DNA of 64,000 nt. It comes from Geosiphon pyriformis. Lineage: Eukaryota > Glomeromycota > Glomeromycetes > Archaeosporales > Geosiphonaceae. Both the position numbers and the translations under genes were made by a program. Position 1 is the first letter of the stretch, and each line of letters opens with the position of its first letter. The notes under the pieces are model-generated. The model saw nothing but the letters and a program-made list of their open reading frames with translations. It did not search any database and was not told the DNA's origin. Positions 43,851-54,360 of the stretch are shown here, in pieces. Where the stretch lies: positions 632,307 through 696,306 of the forward strand of contig JAAOMT010000183.1 in assembly GCA_016748015.1 (NCBI GenBank), in the 5' to 3' direction.

Positions 43851-45998
43851 GTTTTAAGTTTGACCAGTACCTGAATTCTGCTGGTGTAATCCAGATGATT
43901 GCTGTGAAGAACTGGGGATCAGTTGATGGACTAACATTGCCAATCTCCAGCTCTGTTGAGTCATTCTCAGTCTTTAGGTTCCATTGAGTGGTAAGCTTTG
44001 GGGTGGTGTTTGGATTTGTTGGGATTGATAGATTATTTGTGGCTGCAGTTGTTGATAAATTACTTGTGGCTGTGGTTGATAGATTGGAGCTTGGTACACC
44101 GGAAACTGATAGATAGATGACTGCGTCACTGGTAGGTAAGTGGGTTGGTTTTGATTTGGGTACTAATTCGGAGTTTGGAACTGGCGATCGGGGTTTCAAT
44201 ATTGATTTCCTGATCATTGGTTATTTAAACGCTGGCGACAGTCAATTTGGATGTGTTTTTGTTTACCACAATAGTGGCAGATATGTGATTCTTGTTGCCA
44301 CCGTTGATTGGTCGATGAAGATGAATGTGGCTGATTTTGGGCACGATTAGAGTTTTCTTGATTATTGCGTCATTGTGGAGACTGATAAATGGCATGATTG
44401 TCAGCTAAGTATCCTTCCATTCTCTTATTAATTAATTCACTGAACTTCTCCAATTTGGAATCCAATTCAGATGATCCATTCATTACTAGATTAATGGCTT
44501 GGGCATGGTTAGCCTCTGACTTAGCGGATTCAAAATCTCTGGCACATGTAACTGCATCTTAAAGGGTACTTGGATGCAACAGATGTACATGTTGCAAGAT
44601 ACTGCTGCACAGGCCACAAATAAACTGATTGAGTATCTGTGGTGCTGTGAAATAGTTGGCGTTAATTGCTTGAATTTGGTGTAGGTTTTGATGGAAGTGT
44701 CCCAGGTAAGTGGTAACTGCTTCAATTTCTCCTTGTTTTATGGTGGTGAATGTATTGACTAGGTGATTGATGTTGTTATTGTTGCTGAAGTATCTTAGGA
44801 ATTCCACTTTGAAGACATTAAAATCTTGTGGTTTATTAATCAAACTCTGGTACCATGAATCGGCAGTATCTTTGAAAAAGTAGGGAATGGCTTGCATTGC
44901 TTGAGCGTTATTCCATCCATTGGCTGTGATGGCCTTCTCTATAGCATTCAGCCATACTTGAGCATCATCCTCTTCGCCAGTAAAGTTGTCAAGTTTTGTG
45001 ATTGGTGCATAGGCCATTGAATCTAAGTTAGGTGGTTGTGGTGGCTGTTGAAGTAGTTGTTGTTGTACTGGTTGTTGGGGTGGTAGTTGAAGTGGCTGCT
45101 GTATGGGTTTGGCTATGAGATTAATTGGCAGTTGATTGATGACAATTACCAGAGATAAGTTTTACTGATTAATTAATTTGGGGTTTGGATTGTTCTGCCT
45201 TTGATGATTCAGAGTTTCAATTTCCAAATTTTCTAGATCTGGATTTTGCTGAGTTTGAAAATTTGGGGTTTCAACTTCCAGGTTTTCAGTGATCGGGCGC
45301 TGGTAAGTGAATTCTTAATCCTCTGATTCTTCTTCTTCCTTTTCTGATTCTGCTGCTTCTCACAGATCAGAGATTCTGAAATCTGGTGGAGGTGGTGGTG
45401 ATCAAAGTTCTGATGGGGTTGATGATCACGAATTAAATCTCTCAAAGTATTTGTCATATGGTTCTAACAATTCTGTTTTCTTTTGTCTACTTTGGAATGG
45501 AAATCGTCCAAATGCTGATGTCACAGTTGATGGAAACGCGTCTGTTGATAATATGTTGATGGTGCTTCCAGGTCTATAGTGGTAGAATGGGTTGCTTGGG
45601 GATTCAACTCTGTTTTTCTTCCAAGCAAATGGCTGTATTTTTCTGGGTGTTACTGCTGGTGTTTGTAATTTTCCCTTGCCTTTACTAGCATATATAATTG
45701 GATATCTTTGTTGAGTGTAATGTTCAATTTCTTTGTTAATTTCAATGATGATAGATGCAAAATTATGATTTGTTGGTAGATTGGTGTTTTGAATTAATTC
45801 CTTATAGAAAGTTTCTCTTGCTGATTCAATATTCACTGGTGTTCTTAATAAAAAAGAAATCTTTTCATTGACGTAGAAATTGAAGGCTGATTCGGCAGAT
45901 ATATGATTGTGGTTTAATCCCAAGTATTGACAATAGTGTTAAAATAAGGATTTTGTGAATCCTAAATGGTTTGCTCCTATATTTTCTGATTTTGCTAC
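43851..45998 (-). pseudogene. Gag, element E
   Basis: The N-terminal region starts at AAA-GTA (45998; GTG in seven sister copies), with one stop before a 165-codon open part (FNFYVNEKISFLL, EHYTQQRYPIIYA). A Glu/Gln/Pro-rich linker has one frame change. ATG at 45017 (MAYAPITKLDNFTGEEDD) opens the capsid (FFKDTADSWYQSL, LNQFICGLCSSILQ). The knuckle near 44240-44290 reads CHYCGKQKHIQIDC and keeps all four ligands. A Thr/Asn/Ser-rich tail leads to protease. Confidence 0.84.
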
Positions 45999-46044
45999 TT
46001 TTGGTTTGGTGTTGTTGGTGCTGGTTCTCTGTAGAATTATATCT

Positions 46045-46060
46045 CACAGAGAGCACCAAA
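46045..46060 (-). other. Primer binding site candidate, element E
   Basis: TTTGGTGCTCTCTGTG follows the LTR on the minus strand and equals the site in G on the plus strand. Confidence 0.55.
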
Positions 46061-46923
46061 TGTTACAGGGGATTATTTCTGCTGTTGAAGTAAATAACAA
46101 CCCATAACTTGGTGCTTAAAAGCTACTTCCATTGATAATGTTCTGAAGGTGTTGTATCTAAAGGTTTTGATGGAGTCCTTTGTATAATGGACAGAGATTC
46201 AATAGTGATAGTGTTTGCATATATAGTTGTTTCCCAATTTCTTTCTCAGCTTGGTGGCCAGATTTATTCTGGCAGTTGTGTCCTTCTGGTAAGCTAACTG
46301 ATAATATATATAAATCTACCCTTATTTCTGGGTCTTTTACCAGGCTATCCGTGATGTCAATAACTCAGCACTTTTAATCTTCAATTTAATTAGTATGCAC
46401 AACAATCAAATCAAAATAAAATAGAGAAAAGAAAAAGAAAAATAAAGAAAGAAAAGAAATAAGCCCAGGCAGTTTAGCAGATTAGTATTCTGTCAATAGC
46501 CATAATTAAGAGCTATTGTTCCAGTGTGGTTAAGTATCAATTACTATTAACATAAAGTGTTGATAATGAAAAGTGGATTAAGATATAGAATAATTATTTA
46601 TTTGATGATTTGGTTTCTTGGCTAAGGATTCTGTGGTATCAATTCTGTCTTTTCTGTTTCTAACACTACTGCTATATATCTATAATTAGGATTCCTCAAT
46701 TCCTTGATTTTTCACAACAAGAATCCTGGAATTCTTGGAATCTTGCAATTCCTTTGAAAAGAATCCTGGAATTCTGGAATCCTGCAATTCCTCGTTAGGG
46801 AATCCTGAAATTCCTGGAATCCTGTAATTCCTGAAAGGAATCCTGGAATTCCATATTTACTACACTTACTTCTGATTGGCTAATAATTATGCTAATATAT
46901 TTTCTATATTTCTATGAGTAACA
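46061..46923 (-). repeat. Element E 5' LTR
   Basis: 863 bp, TGTTAC to GTAACA, closely matching 36756-37618 with mostly transition differences. Confidence 0.94.
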
Positions 46924-47797
46924 GCAAGCACAGTTATTAGAGTTTGGCATTGTCTTTTCATTTTTCTGGTAAGCTAACAAGATAATATTAATATCTAAAA
47001 CTTAGGAGAAGCTTCCCTCTTTTACCAGATTATTACAAAGTCTATTCCCAGACAGTCAATTTTACTATGTTGCCACTCCACAAAAAATAAGAAAGAAAAA
47101 GAAAAGAAAAAGAAAAGAAAAGAAAAGAAAAGAAAGAAAAAATAAATTAGTATTGTCAATCACCATGATCAAAAGCAATTAGTCCAAATTGTTAATAGTT
47201 TAAGGCAGTTATATTAAGAGCATCTGTCCTAGAATGAAGATATGAGACAAAAGTTAATTCACATAAATTCCATGAAGTTTGAGAACATGAATTCGTAATT
47301 CTGATTTTTTTAATAATTGGTTTATTTCAGAAGATGAAATAGGGAAAATAATAAATAATGAAGGGGTATGGATATTTGATTTTTGTTTAAAGATTCGTAT
47401 TTATCTGTCTGTTTTTCTAACTTCTACAACTACTTGCTTTTATACATTCTTTTGGTTTTACAAGATTGTTTTCAATTGTTTCGCTATTGCTAACTATTGC
47501 TTCATTATTTTTGTTATTGCTTTATTTTTCTATGTTATTGCTAGTTATCTTATGTTATAATATGTTATTTGATATTATTATATGTTATTCTGTGTTATCC
47601 TGCATTATAACACATTATCCTTCATTATAATGTGTTTATCCAATGTTATTGCACACTATTCTGTGTTATCTTGTATTATAACACATTATCCTATGTTATA
47701 ATATGTTATCCAATGTTATTGCATGCTATTCTGTATTATGTTACGTTTTAGTCACATTTTTTTATTACTTTGGATTGGTTTTTCTACTCGGATAATA
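46924..47797 (-). repeat. Element C 5' LTR, second part
   Basis: It continues the LTR begun at 36525, matching I from about 56660 to 57531. It ends ATAATA where I has GTAACA, two transitions. It has an A/G tract (about 47085-47140) and many TTATNNNATGTTAT-like repeats (about 47460-47745). The total LTR length is 1,105 bp, against 1,104 bp in I. Confidence 0.9.
47460..47745. repeat. Short TGTTAT/ATAACA repeat array in C-family LTR
   Basis: About 12-15-base units built on TTATCCTGTGTTATAACAC recur with many point differences, partly as inverted repeats. The same array is in I at about 57240-57480. Confidence 0.72.
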
Positions 47798-47809
47798 ATG
47801 TCTTATGGA

Positions 47810-48253
47810 AAATCAGAAATTAAAATAAAAAGGACAATAAAAAATATAAATCTAATATTTGAGCTCCACCCAAAAACTTGCCAACAGTTTCTCATAGGAC
47901 TTACTAACCTTTTTATTCCAGCTGACAAAACACAATGGATAAAAATTCCTATCACGAATACCACAGAAGAGCTCATATACATTCCAGAAAACACCATCAT
48001 GGGATATCTTAGAACAGAGCTAGAAAACATGTCAACACCACAAGAATTTCTCAATTTTCCAGAAATTGCTCTTTACTGTGAACTCACTTCAATAAATTGG
48101 CAATAACTGTTGAAATGCTATTAATTTACACCAAAAAAATTGGCCAAATTAAACATTGAAACAATAAATCTGAACCAACAGTAACAATTAAAAGCATTAA
48201 TTTTAAAATACTCTGATATATTTTCACAAAATGGCAAATTTGAAAGAACCAAC
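47810..48253 (+). pseudogene. Beta-rich linker after dUTPase, element F
   Basis: GKSEIKIKRTIKNINLIFE and QWIKIPITNTTEELIYIPEN match D residue for residue over long stretches. The open part ends at a TAA at 48104 where relatives have Gln (QQP); a second stop follows before the RT frame. Confidence 0.82.
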
Positions 48254-49552
48254 TTGGTTCAACACCAAATCTCTACTGGGGATGCCAGACCTAAAAAACA
48301 ACATGCTTACTGTATTCTACCAATGGAGCATAATTTTATCAGAAAAGAAGTCCAAAGCATGTTGGAAAAAGGAATAATTCAACTATCAATGAGCCTATGG
48401 TTCTCACCAGTTGTTTTAGTAAGGAAAAAAAATAGAAAAATTAGATTTTGCATCAACTATTACAAACTAAACAGCAAAACAACCAAAAACTCATATCCAA
48501 TACCATTAATTGACAAAATCTTCGATGTTTTTGAAGAAGCAAAATGGTTTTCTACACTTAACTTGACCAGTGGATACTGGCAAGTGGAAATGGACCCAAA
48601 AGACAGACATAAAACAGCATTCACAACACAAAATGGCAATTATGAGTTCAATATAATGCCATTTGGATTGACAAATACTCCTGTAACATTCCAAAGACTA
48701 ATGGACATAATTTACTCCAGAATTCTGTGGCAATTTGTTGTTGTCTACTTGGATAATACAAATGTTTTCTCACCAAAATTCATGGATCATCTCCAACATT
48801 TACAACAAGTTTTTGAAAGATTAAGACATGCTGGACTTAAATTAAATTTAAAAAAATGTTTTTTTGAGAAAAATGAGCTAGTATTTCTAGAACACATAGT
48901 TGGAAAAGATGGAATAAAACCAGATCCATCAAAAATAAACAAAGTGAAAAATTTTCTAGTACCACAAAACATTTCAGAAGTTAAAAGCTTTTTAGGACTC
49001 ATATCTTACTATTGCTGTTTTGTAGAAAACTTTTCAAACATCACCAAACCTCTTAATTATCTACTATCCAAAAATGTGAAATTTGAATGGACCAAAACAC
49101 AGCAAAAAGCTTTTGAGTACCTTAGACAAAAGCTTATTAAATTACCAATAATAATCTATCTGGATTTCAACAAGAAATTCATTTTGGCCACAAATGCCTC
49201 TGAAACTGAACTTAGAGCCATTCTTTCACAAAAAAATGATAATAGAAGAGAACATATAATTACTTATGCCAATGGAAGTTTCAGTATGGCAGAACAAAAC
49301 TATGCAGCATACAAACTGAAATGCTTAACAATAGTTTGGAGTTGCGTTCACTTTGACACATATTTACAGTACAAACCCTTTGATATTATCACAGATCATA
49401 GAGATCTGGTCTGGTTAAATAACAAGAAAGTGCTGAAAAGAAAATATGCCAGATGGTCACAAATATTAGCACCATATAATTATATCATTAAATACAAAAA
49501 AGATACCAAAAATACCAATGCTGATTGTTTATTAAGAATGAGATACACATAA
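48254..49552 (+). CDS. Reverse transcriptase and RNase H, element F (open frame, inactive residues)
   Basis: 432 open codons run from MVQHQISTGDARPKKQ to the stop at 49550. RT motif A reads FSTLNLTSGYW (Asp to Asn) and motif C reads VVYLDNTNVF (second Asp to Asn; GAT AAT at 48752-48757). RNase H reads LATNAS (Asp to Asn), AAYKLKCL (Glu to Lys) and ITDHRDLVWL, and ends NTNADCLLRM. The length is full for RT plus RNase H, but four catalytic acids are lost, so this is an open but catalytically dead segment. The initial Met is an internal polyprotein residue, not a proven start. Confidence 0.9.
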   Translation: MVQHQISTGDARPKKQHAYCILPMEHNFIRKEVQSMLEKGIIQLSMSLWFSPVVLVRKKNRKIRFCINYYKLNSKTTKNSYPIPLIDKIFDVFEEAKWFSTLNLTSGYWQVEMDPKDRHKTAFTTQNGNYEFNIMPFGLTNTPVTFQRLMDIIYSRILWQFVVVYLDNTNVFSPKFMDHLQHLQQVFERLRHAGLKLNLKKCFFEKNELVFLEHIVGKDGIKPDPSKINKVKNFLVPQNISEVKSFLGLISYYCCFVENFSNITKPLNYLLSKNVKFEWTKTQQKAFEYLRQKLIKLPIIIYLDFNKKFILATNASETELRAILSQKNDNRREHIITYANGSFSMAEQNYAAYKLKCLTIVWSCVHFDTYLQYKPFDIITDHRDLVWLNNKKVLKRKYARWSQILAPYNYIIKYKKDTKNTNADCLLRMRYT

Positions 49553-49599
49553 AAATCATGAACTCACCCATTAATTAAAGTAATTAACAAAGCAACAAA

Positions 49600-49864
49600 G
49601 CAGCAATCCAATAATTAGAAAGTTTTATTGAAAAAACCAACAGTATATTCCATTCAAAAAGCAGTTTACAGAATTTTCAAAGCATTTGAAAATTGTCACA
49701 AAGTATTACTGGATCCAACAATATTGGACAACTTACCAACTCACAGTTTCAAAATTTACAACAACAAATTAATAATACAATATTAGATTATTATAGTAAT
49801 ATAGAAATCAATGAAGAAATTAACTTTGATTTTGATGGAGCTCAATCTTGAAAGAAGGGAATAA
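49600..49864 (+). pseudogene. Remnant of post-integrase ORF, element F
   Basis: KKPTVYSIQKAVYRIFKAF, NCHKVLLDPT and the ending LNLERRE match the C-terminal half of the D ORF at 23506-23780. Small indels and stops are present. It follows RNase H almost directly, because integrase is missing. Confidence 0.78.
49850..49864 (+). other. Polypurine tract of element F
   Basis: GAAAGAAGGGAATAA directly precedes the 3' LTR. Confidence 0.78.
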
Positions 49865-50661
49865 TGTTACAGTTTAAGAATTTAATAGAAATTATAAATA
49901 ATATAAATTAGCCAATCATGAAATAGCATAGCAACAATTTATAAAAAAAAATGATTTACAAATAATAGCAAACACTATTATGCAAAAGCAGCAAGCATTA
50001 TTTCACAATAGCAGCAAGCACTATTTAGAAATAACAGAAATAGAGTATTACAAAACGTTATTTTGTAAAACAATAATTATATATATATACAATAGTTTTT
50101 AATGATAAAGAATAGAACAGTTTCAACTCGAAGCAACAAATATCTAAATAAAATCTTATTCAAAAAGAATTAATAAAAAAATAATAAATTGAATGAACAT
50201 CACAATTACAAAATTAACAATAGAATTCACATACCCTCTTTAGCAAATGAAACTATCATTCTATCTCTGAACTTTTTGAAAGAATAATTCTTAATCAAGA
50301 TTATTTACGTGGTTACTAATTAAATTGAAAAAGTTTTATTATATACTTAGGGAAATTGCAAAAAGATCATTAACATTCTATGTTTCTAAATTAGAGAAAC
50401 ACATCAGGCAATTGCAAGGATAGCCTCAGAAAAGACTCCAAACAGCAGGTAAATTTCAGATTAGCCTTTGGGAAGGAGTACACAACATACAAAGACAACT
50501 AGAATTAAAGAGAAGACTTACATTACAACATCAAGAGAAAATTTTCAATATATTATTATTAATATATCTAATACATAAAATAGAAGAACTTATGAGAGAC
50601 TAATTACAATTAAAATGGGAAATCAACAATTAAAATATACCAAGAAAACACTTCCATAACA
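49865..50661 (+). repeat. Element F 3' LTR
   Basis: 797 bp, TGTTAC to ATAACA, matching the D LTRs in inverted orientation. It is shorter partly because it has fewer 23-base repeats (about three). Confidence 0.9.
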
Positions 50662-51294
50662 GTGATTTTATAGAACCTAAATTATGTATATATAGCAAAA
50701 GCATTAGAAGCAGAAAAAACAGAATAATTATCCAGATCTTTCCATTATTTTGTCTCTATTAGAATTATTAATATCAATAAATAATTATTTACCATCTAAA
50801 CTACTCTCTTTACTATCAACACTTTATGTTAATAGTATCAAATACTTAACCATGCTGGAACAATAGCTCTTGATCACGGCTATTGACAAGATACTAACAT
50901 AATTGTCTTGACTAATTTCTTTATTTTCTTTATTATCTTTCTTTACTGTGATATTTTATTGTTATATATTAGTTAATTAAGGATTAAACACTAAGTTATT
51001 AATGTTACAGATAGCCTAATAAAAGATTTGAATAGAAGAGTACAGAGTGAGAATTTGAATAGCTTACCAAAAAGATATAACTGCCAAAATAAACTGGCCA
51101 TCAAGCTAAAAAAAGAAATTGGAAAACTCATTACAAAAGAAGTGCACACCATTGAATCTCTGTTCATTATATAAAAGACTCAACCAAAACCTTCAGATTG
51201 TAAAAACTTCAGATGTCATCATCAATTACAGCTCTTAAACACCAAGTTATGGGTTTGTTATTTGATTTGAGATTCCAAATAATCATCTGTAACA
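50662..51294 (+). repeat. Element G 5' LTR (partial, cut by element F)
   Basis: From about 50675 it matches the reverse complement of the E LTR (for example ATTATGTATATATAG, CATGCTGGAACAATAGCTC, AATCTCTGTTCATTATA) and ends TGTAACA at 51294. The part 5' of the F insertion is outside the window. Confidence 0.87.
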
Positions 51295-51310
51295 TTTGGT
51301 GCTCTCTGTG
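51295..51310 (+). other. Primer binding site candidate, element G
   Basis: TTTGGTGCTCTCTGTG follows the LTR. It is identical to that in E. Confidence 0.55.
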
Positions 51311-51356
51311 AAATATAATCTTACAAAGAACCAGCACCAACAACAACCATCCAAAA

Positions 51357-51929
51357 GTGGCAGAATCAGAAAAAATAGGAACAAACCATTTAAGATTTAC
51401 CAAATCTTTGTTTCAGCATTATTATCAACACTTGGGATTAATCAACAATTACCTATTAGCAGAATTCATCTTCAATTTTTACATCAACAAGAGAATCTTA
51501 TATTTGCTAAGAGTACCAGTAAAAACTGATTCAGCAAAAGAAAATTTTTACAACAAACTAATTCAAAACACCAGCCTACTAGCAAATCATAATTTCACAG
51601 CAATTTTTACTGAAATCAATAGAGAAATTGAACATTACACTCAACAAAGATACCCAATTATCTACACAAACAAAGACAAAGAAAAATTACAAATATCAGC
51701 AGTAATTTCTCAAAGAATACAACCACCTACTTGGAAGAAAACAAGAGTAGAATCTCCAATCAATCTATCATATCACTATATACTCAGAAGCACCATTAAT
51801 ATTTTATTACCAGACATGTCCACCTCAAATGTAAAACCAGCAGTAACCCAAATTTCATTTCAAAATAAACAAAAAAAAGCAGAATTATTAGAAACCTATA
51901 ATGATTATTTTGAAGGATTTAAATTGTGA
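51357..51929 (+). CDS. Gag N-terminal region, element G (open)
   Basis: 191 codons are open from AAA-GTG at 51357. There is an in-frame TGA upstream at about 51309 and no ATG in between, nor for about 150 codons after. It shows EFIFNFYINKRILYLL, YNKLIQNTSLLANHNF and EHYTQQRYPIIY, and ends LETYNDYFEGFKL. Element E has the same protein at 45426-45998. The region looks helical, then Ser/Pro-rich, and may be a matrix or leader domain. I do not recognise it. Confidence 0.72.
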   Translation: MAESEKIGTNHLRFTKSLFQHYYQHLGLINNYLLAEFIFNFYINKRILYLLRVPVKTDSAKENFYNKLIQNTSLLANHNFTAIFTEINREIEHYTQQRYPIIYTNKDKEKLQISAVISQRIQPPTWKKTRVESPINLSYHYILRSTINILLPDMSTSNVKPAVTQISFQNKQKKAELLETYNDYFEGFKL

Positions 51930-53050
51930 TTACCAATACCATTAAGATTTTAATCACTGCACTGCAAGTTATTCTATACTTTCTCCAAAATACTGCTAAC
52001 TCATAATATCAAAGCTTGGCCAACAAACTTTAAAATTTTAATACATTCAAGCTTAAGTTCCTATAATATTTTAGCAATAATAATAGTATTAATTGCTTAG
52101 CCAATATCTTCACCACTATTAAACAAGAAGAATCTGAAGCAATCACTACTTACTTAGGACACTTCTACAGAAACTTGCACCAAATTCAAGTTATCAATGC
52201 CAATTATTTTACTATAGCCCAAATTTTAAATCAGTTTATTCACAGATTATGCAGTAGCATCCTACAATGCATATGCTCATTATATCTAGCTAACCTTCAA
52301 GCCACAATTACTTATGTCAGAGATTTTGAAACCACCAAATTAGAAGCCAATCATGTTTAAGCCATAAATTTAGTAATAAATAGATCATCTGACTTGGATT
52401 CTAAGTTAAAGCAATTCAGTAACTTAATCAATCAGAAATTAGAGAGATACTTAACTAACAATTAAGTCATTTATCAATCTTCACAATGACGCAATAATTA
52501 AAGAAATGTGAATTGTTCCCAACATTAGTTACATCTATCATCATCCACCAATCAGCAATGGCAAACTGAAATGCATAGTTGCCACTATTGTGGTAAACAA
52601 AAACACTTACAAATTAACTGTTACAACTACTTAAATGATTAATGATCAGGAAATCAATATTAAAACCCCAATTACCAGTTTTAAACTCTGAATTATCAAC
52701 CAAATCCAGAATCATATCAACTGAATTACCTACCAATAACACAGCAGCCAATTTATTAACCATCTATTTATCAAACTTCAGCACCAGTTGTTTATCAACT
52801 ACATCCACAAATAATTTATCAATCTTAACAAATCCAAACACCACCACAAATGACAATGTCTACTGGAAATTAAAGACCAAAAACTAGTCAACAAAACTGG
52901 AAATCGGCAATAATAGTTTATCAACCAATTCCCAGTTCATCAACTCCATAATCAAGACCATGCCAGTAGAATTTGGGAACTAGGTACACCCAAAATCCGA
53001 ATTTTTAGAACTATTTAAGCCTTCTTGTAACCTCAGAAAATATCCAAACC
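51930..53050 (+). pseudogene. Gag capsid and knuckle, element G (broken)
   Basis: Most of the linker and the capsid start seen in E is missing. From about 52070 the reading shows LNQFIHRLCSSILQ and a coiled segment. The knuckle is near 52575-52625 (CHYCGKQKHLQINC, four ligands kept). A Ser/Thr/Asn-rich tail follows. Many stops are present. Confidence 0.75.
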
Positions 53051-53570
53051 AACAATTAAAAAACTAACTAAATGTCACTTACCAATAACATCTTATTAGC
53101 AACTGTTACCAATAACAAATTATTAGCAGCAATTTTTCTCTTCAAAATAGAGGAACCAGCAAAAACACCTCTTTTTAGTGAAGTCATTCTTAATGCAAAA
53201 CTCATCACTACAATATACACTAATGCCAAAGTTGATGGTTAGTTTATTAAACTGATTCTTGATAACAGATCAGCAGACAGCATCATCACATAACAACTTA
53301 TAAACCAATTAAGTTGCCAAGTTTATTGCACTGTCAGTGCCAGAATTATTACAGCTAATGGAGTGACCAAAACTCCTATTGGTGAAATAAACAACTTCCT
53401 TTTTGAAGTCAATAGCATTATCACTTCTATCAAAGTCTTAGTAATAGAAGCAACTCAATATTAAGCATTAGTTGGCAACAACTGGTTGTTCAAAACCAAT
53501 GCAGTACTTGATTGGACCATGTAGAAGCTCCAACTCAGTCAGAACAGTTAGCACACACATGTATCAACCA
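53051..53570 (+). pseudogene. Aspartic protease, element G
   Basis: The core reads IKLILDNRSADSIIT near 53235-53300, with DSG changed to DNR. TKTPIGEINNF and VGNNWL-like sequences follow, with stops replacing Gln. Confidence 0.75.
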
Positions 53571-54360
53571 CATGTGGCCACTTTTAGACAAACACTATAC
53601 CAATACTACTTATAGAATTGGAAGAAAAAGAGAACAAATCTACTTGAGAAGCTTATCAAGTGTTATAAGCTAAAGATGACTACAACAAACTACTGCCAAT
53701 TTTAATCTAGAAAGACAAAGAAAAAAAAAAGAAAAGAGAAAAAGAACTCACTTAAGCTACCACCTCCATTTACATTTTATATACTACACCTCAATCCAAC
53801 TATTATCGACCAAAGTTAGTATGTATCAACTGTGACAAATTGTTATTAATGGGTGCATGTTGTGGTAATAATGAAGAATAGCCAACAGCAACAAAGTTTT
53901 ATTGTTGTTTTTGTGTTCTTGAATGATTTAGACAACCAAAAAGGCAAGAAAAGTGAGACAATAAATTATGTTTCACTTATGGAGAGACTCTATTAGATAA
54001 AAGAATATGGAACAACATTCCTAAATAAAGAGAAACTTGTGACAAATTGTGCTAATACATGATTCTAATTAGTGACTGGATAAGAAAAAAAACTCCCATA
54101 GAAGCCATCTGGAGAAAAGCAGTCAAATGACTGGATGGTTGTCCACATGAAAATAACAAAATTTGGCATATAGCACTCACCAAAATCAAAAAAACATTAT
54201 CAGAAGAAATAAAAATGATCAAAAACAACCCACCAGAATCCATAAAACTCAATTGGGACCCAAACTCAAATACTGTTCTAGACTTTATATATTCAAATCA
54301 ATTTTATAAACATTACCAAAAATTAGCATCCACTAAAGAAAAACAAAAACAATGTTTGGA
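53571..54360 (+). pseudogene. Cys-rich (probable zinc-binding) module, element G
   Basis: Cys pairs near 53825-53870 and 53905-53990 (CINCDKLL, CCFCVLE, CFTYGETLLDK) and ETCDKLC match the E module in pattern, with stops. It is followed by a helical part (LDGCPHENNKIW) and a dUTPase leader. Confidence 0.65.

Larger units (their letters stand above)
36756..46923 (-). mobile_element. Element E: full-length Ty3/gypsy retrotransposon, 10,168 bp
   Basis: Two 863-bp LTRs flank the standard gene order. The flanking 4-mers are ACAA (36752-36755) and GCAA (46924-46927), a duplication with one transition, inside the 5' LTR of element C. RT keeps YLDD, the only copy in the window to do so, but the catalytic Glu of integrase is Lys and the protease has lost its loop Gly. 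Frameshifts lie in the Gag linker, in the protease to dUTPase region and between RNase H and integrase. Confidence 0.94.
9311..47797 (-). mobile_element. Element C: Ty3/gypsy element interrupted by five later insertions
   Basis: The pieces 9311-12047, 21919-22666, 32309-34748, 35711-36755 and 46924-47797 read as one minus-strand element when A, B, D, S and E are removed. At each inner seam the protein or LTR continues, and one copy of a 4-base duplication restores the spacing seen in relatives. The closest relative is element I, with the same LTR and the same Gag and protease wording. Its 3' end lies left of the window. It was inserted in element F at 47797/47798. It has many stops, the protease reads LNSG, RT reads YLDN and the first integrase Asp is Asn. 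Confidence 0.87.
47798..50661 (+). mobile_element. Element F: right part of a plus-strand Ty3/gypsy element, integrase deleted
   Basis: From 47798 the plus strand continues a post-dUTPase linker, RT, RNase H, a remnant post-integrase ORF, a polypurine tract and a D-type 3' LTR. The left part lies beyond element C, outside the window. F is closest to D in protein and LTR. About 1.9 kb present in D (integrase and the start of the last ORF) is missing between about 49560 and 49600. F is inserted in the 5' LTR of G. Confidence 0.9.
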
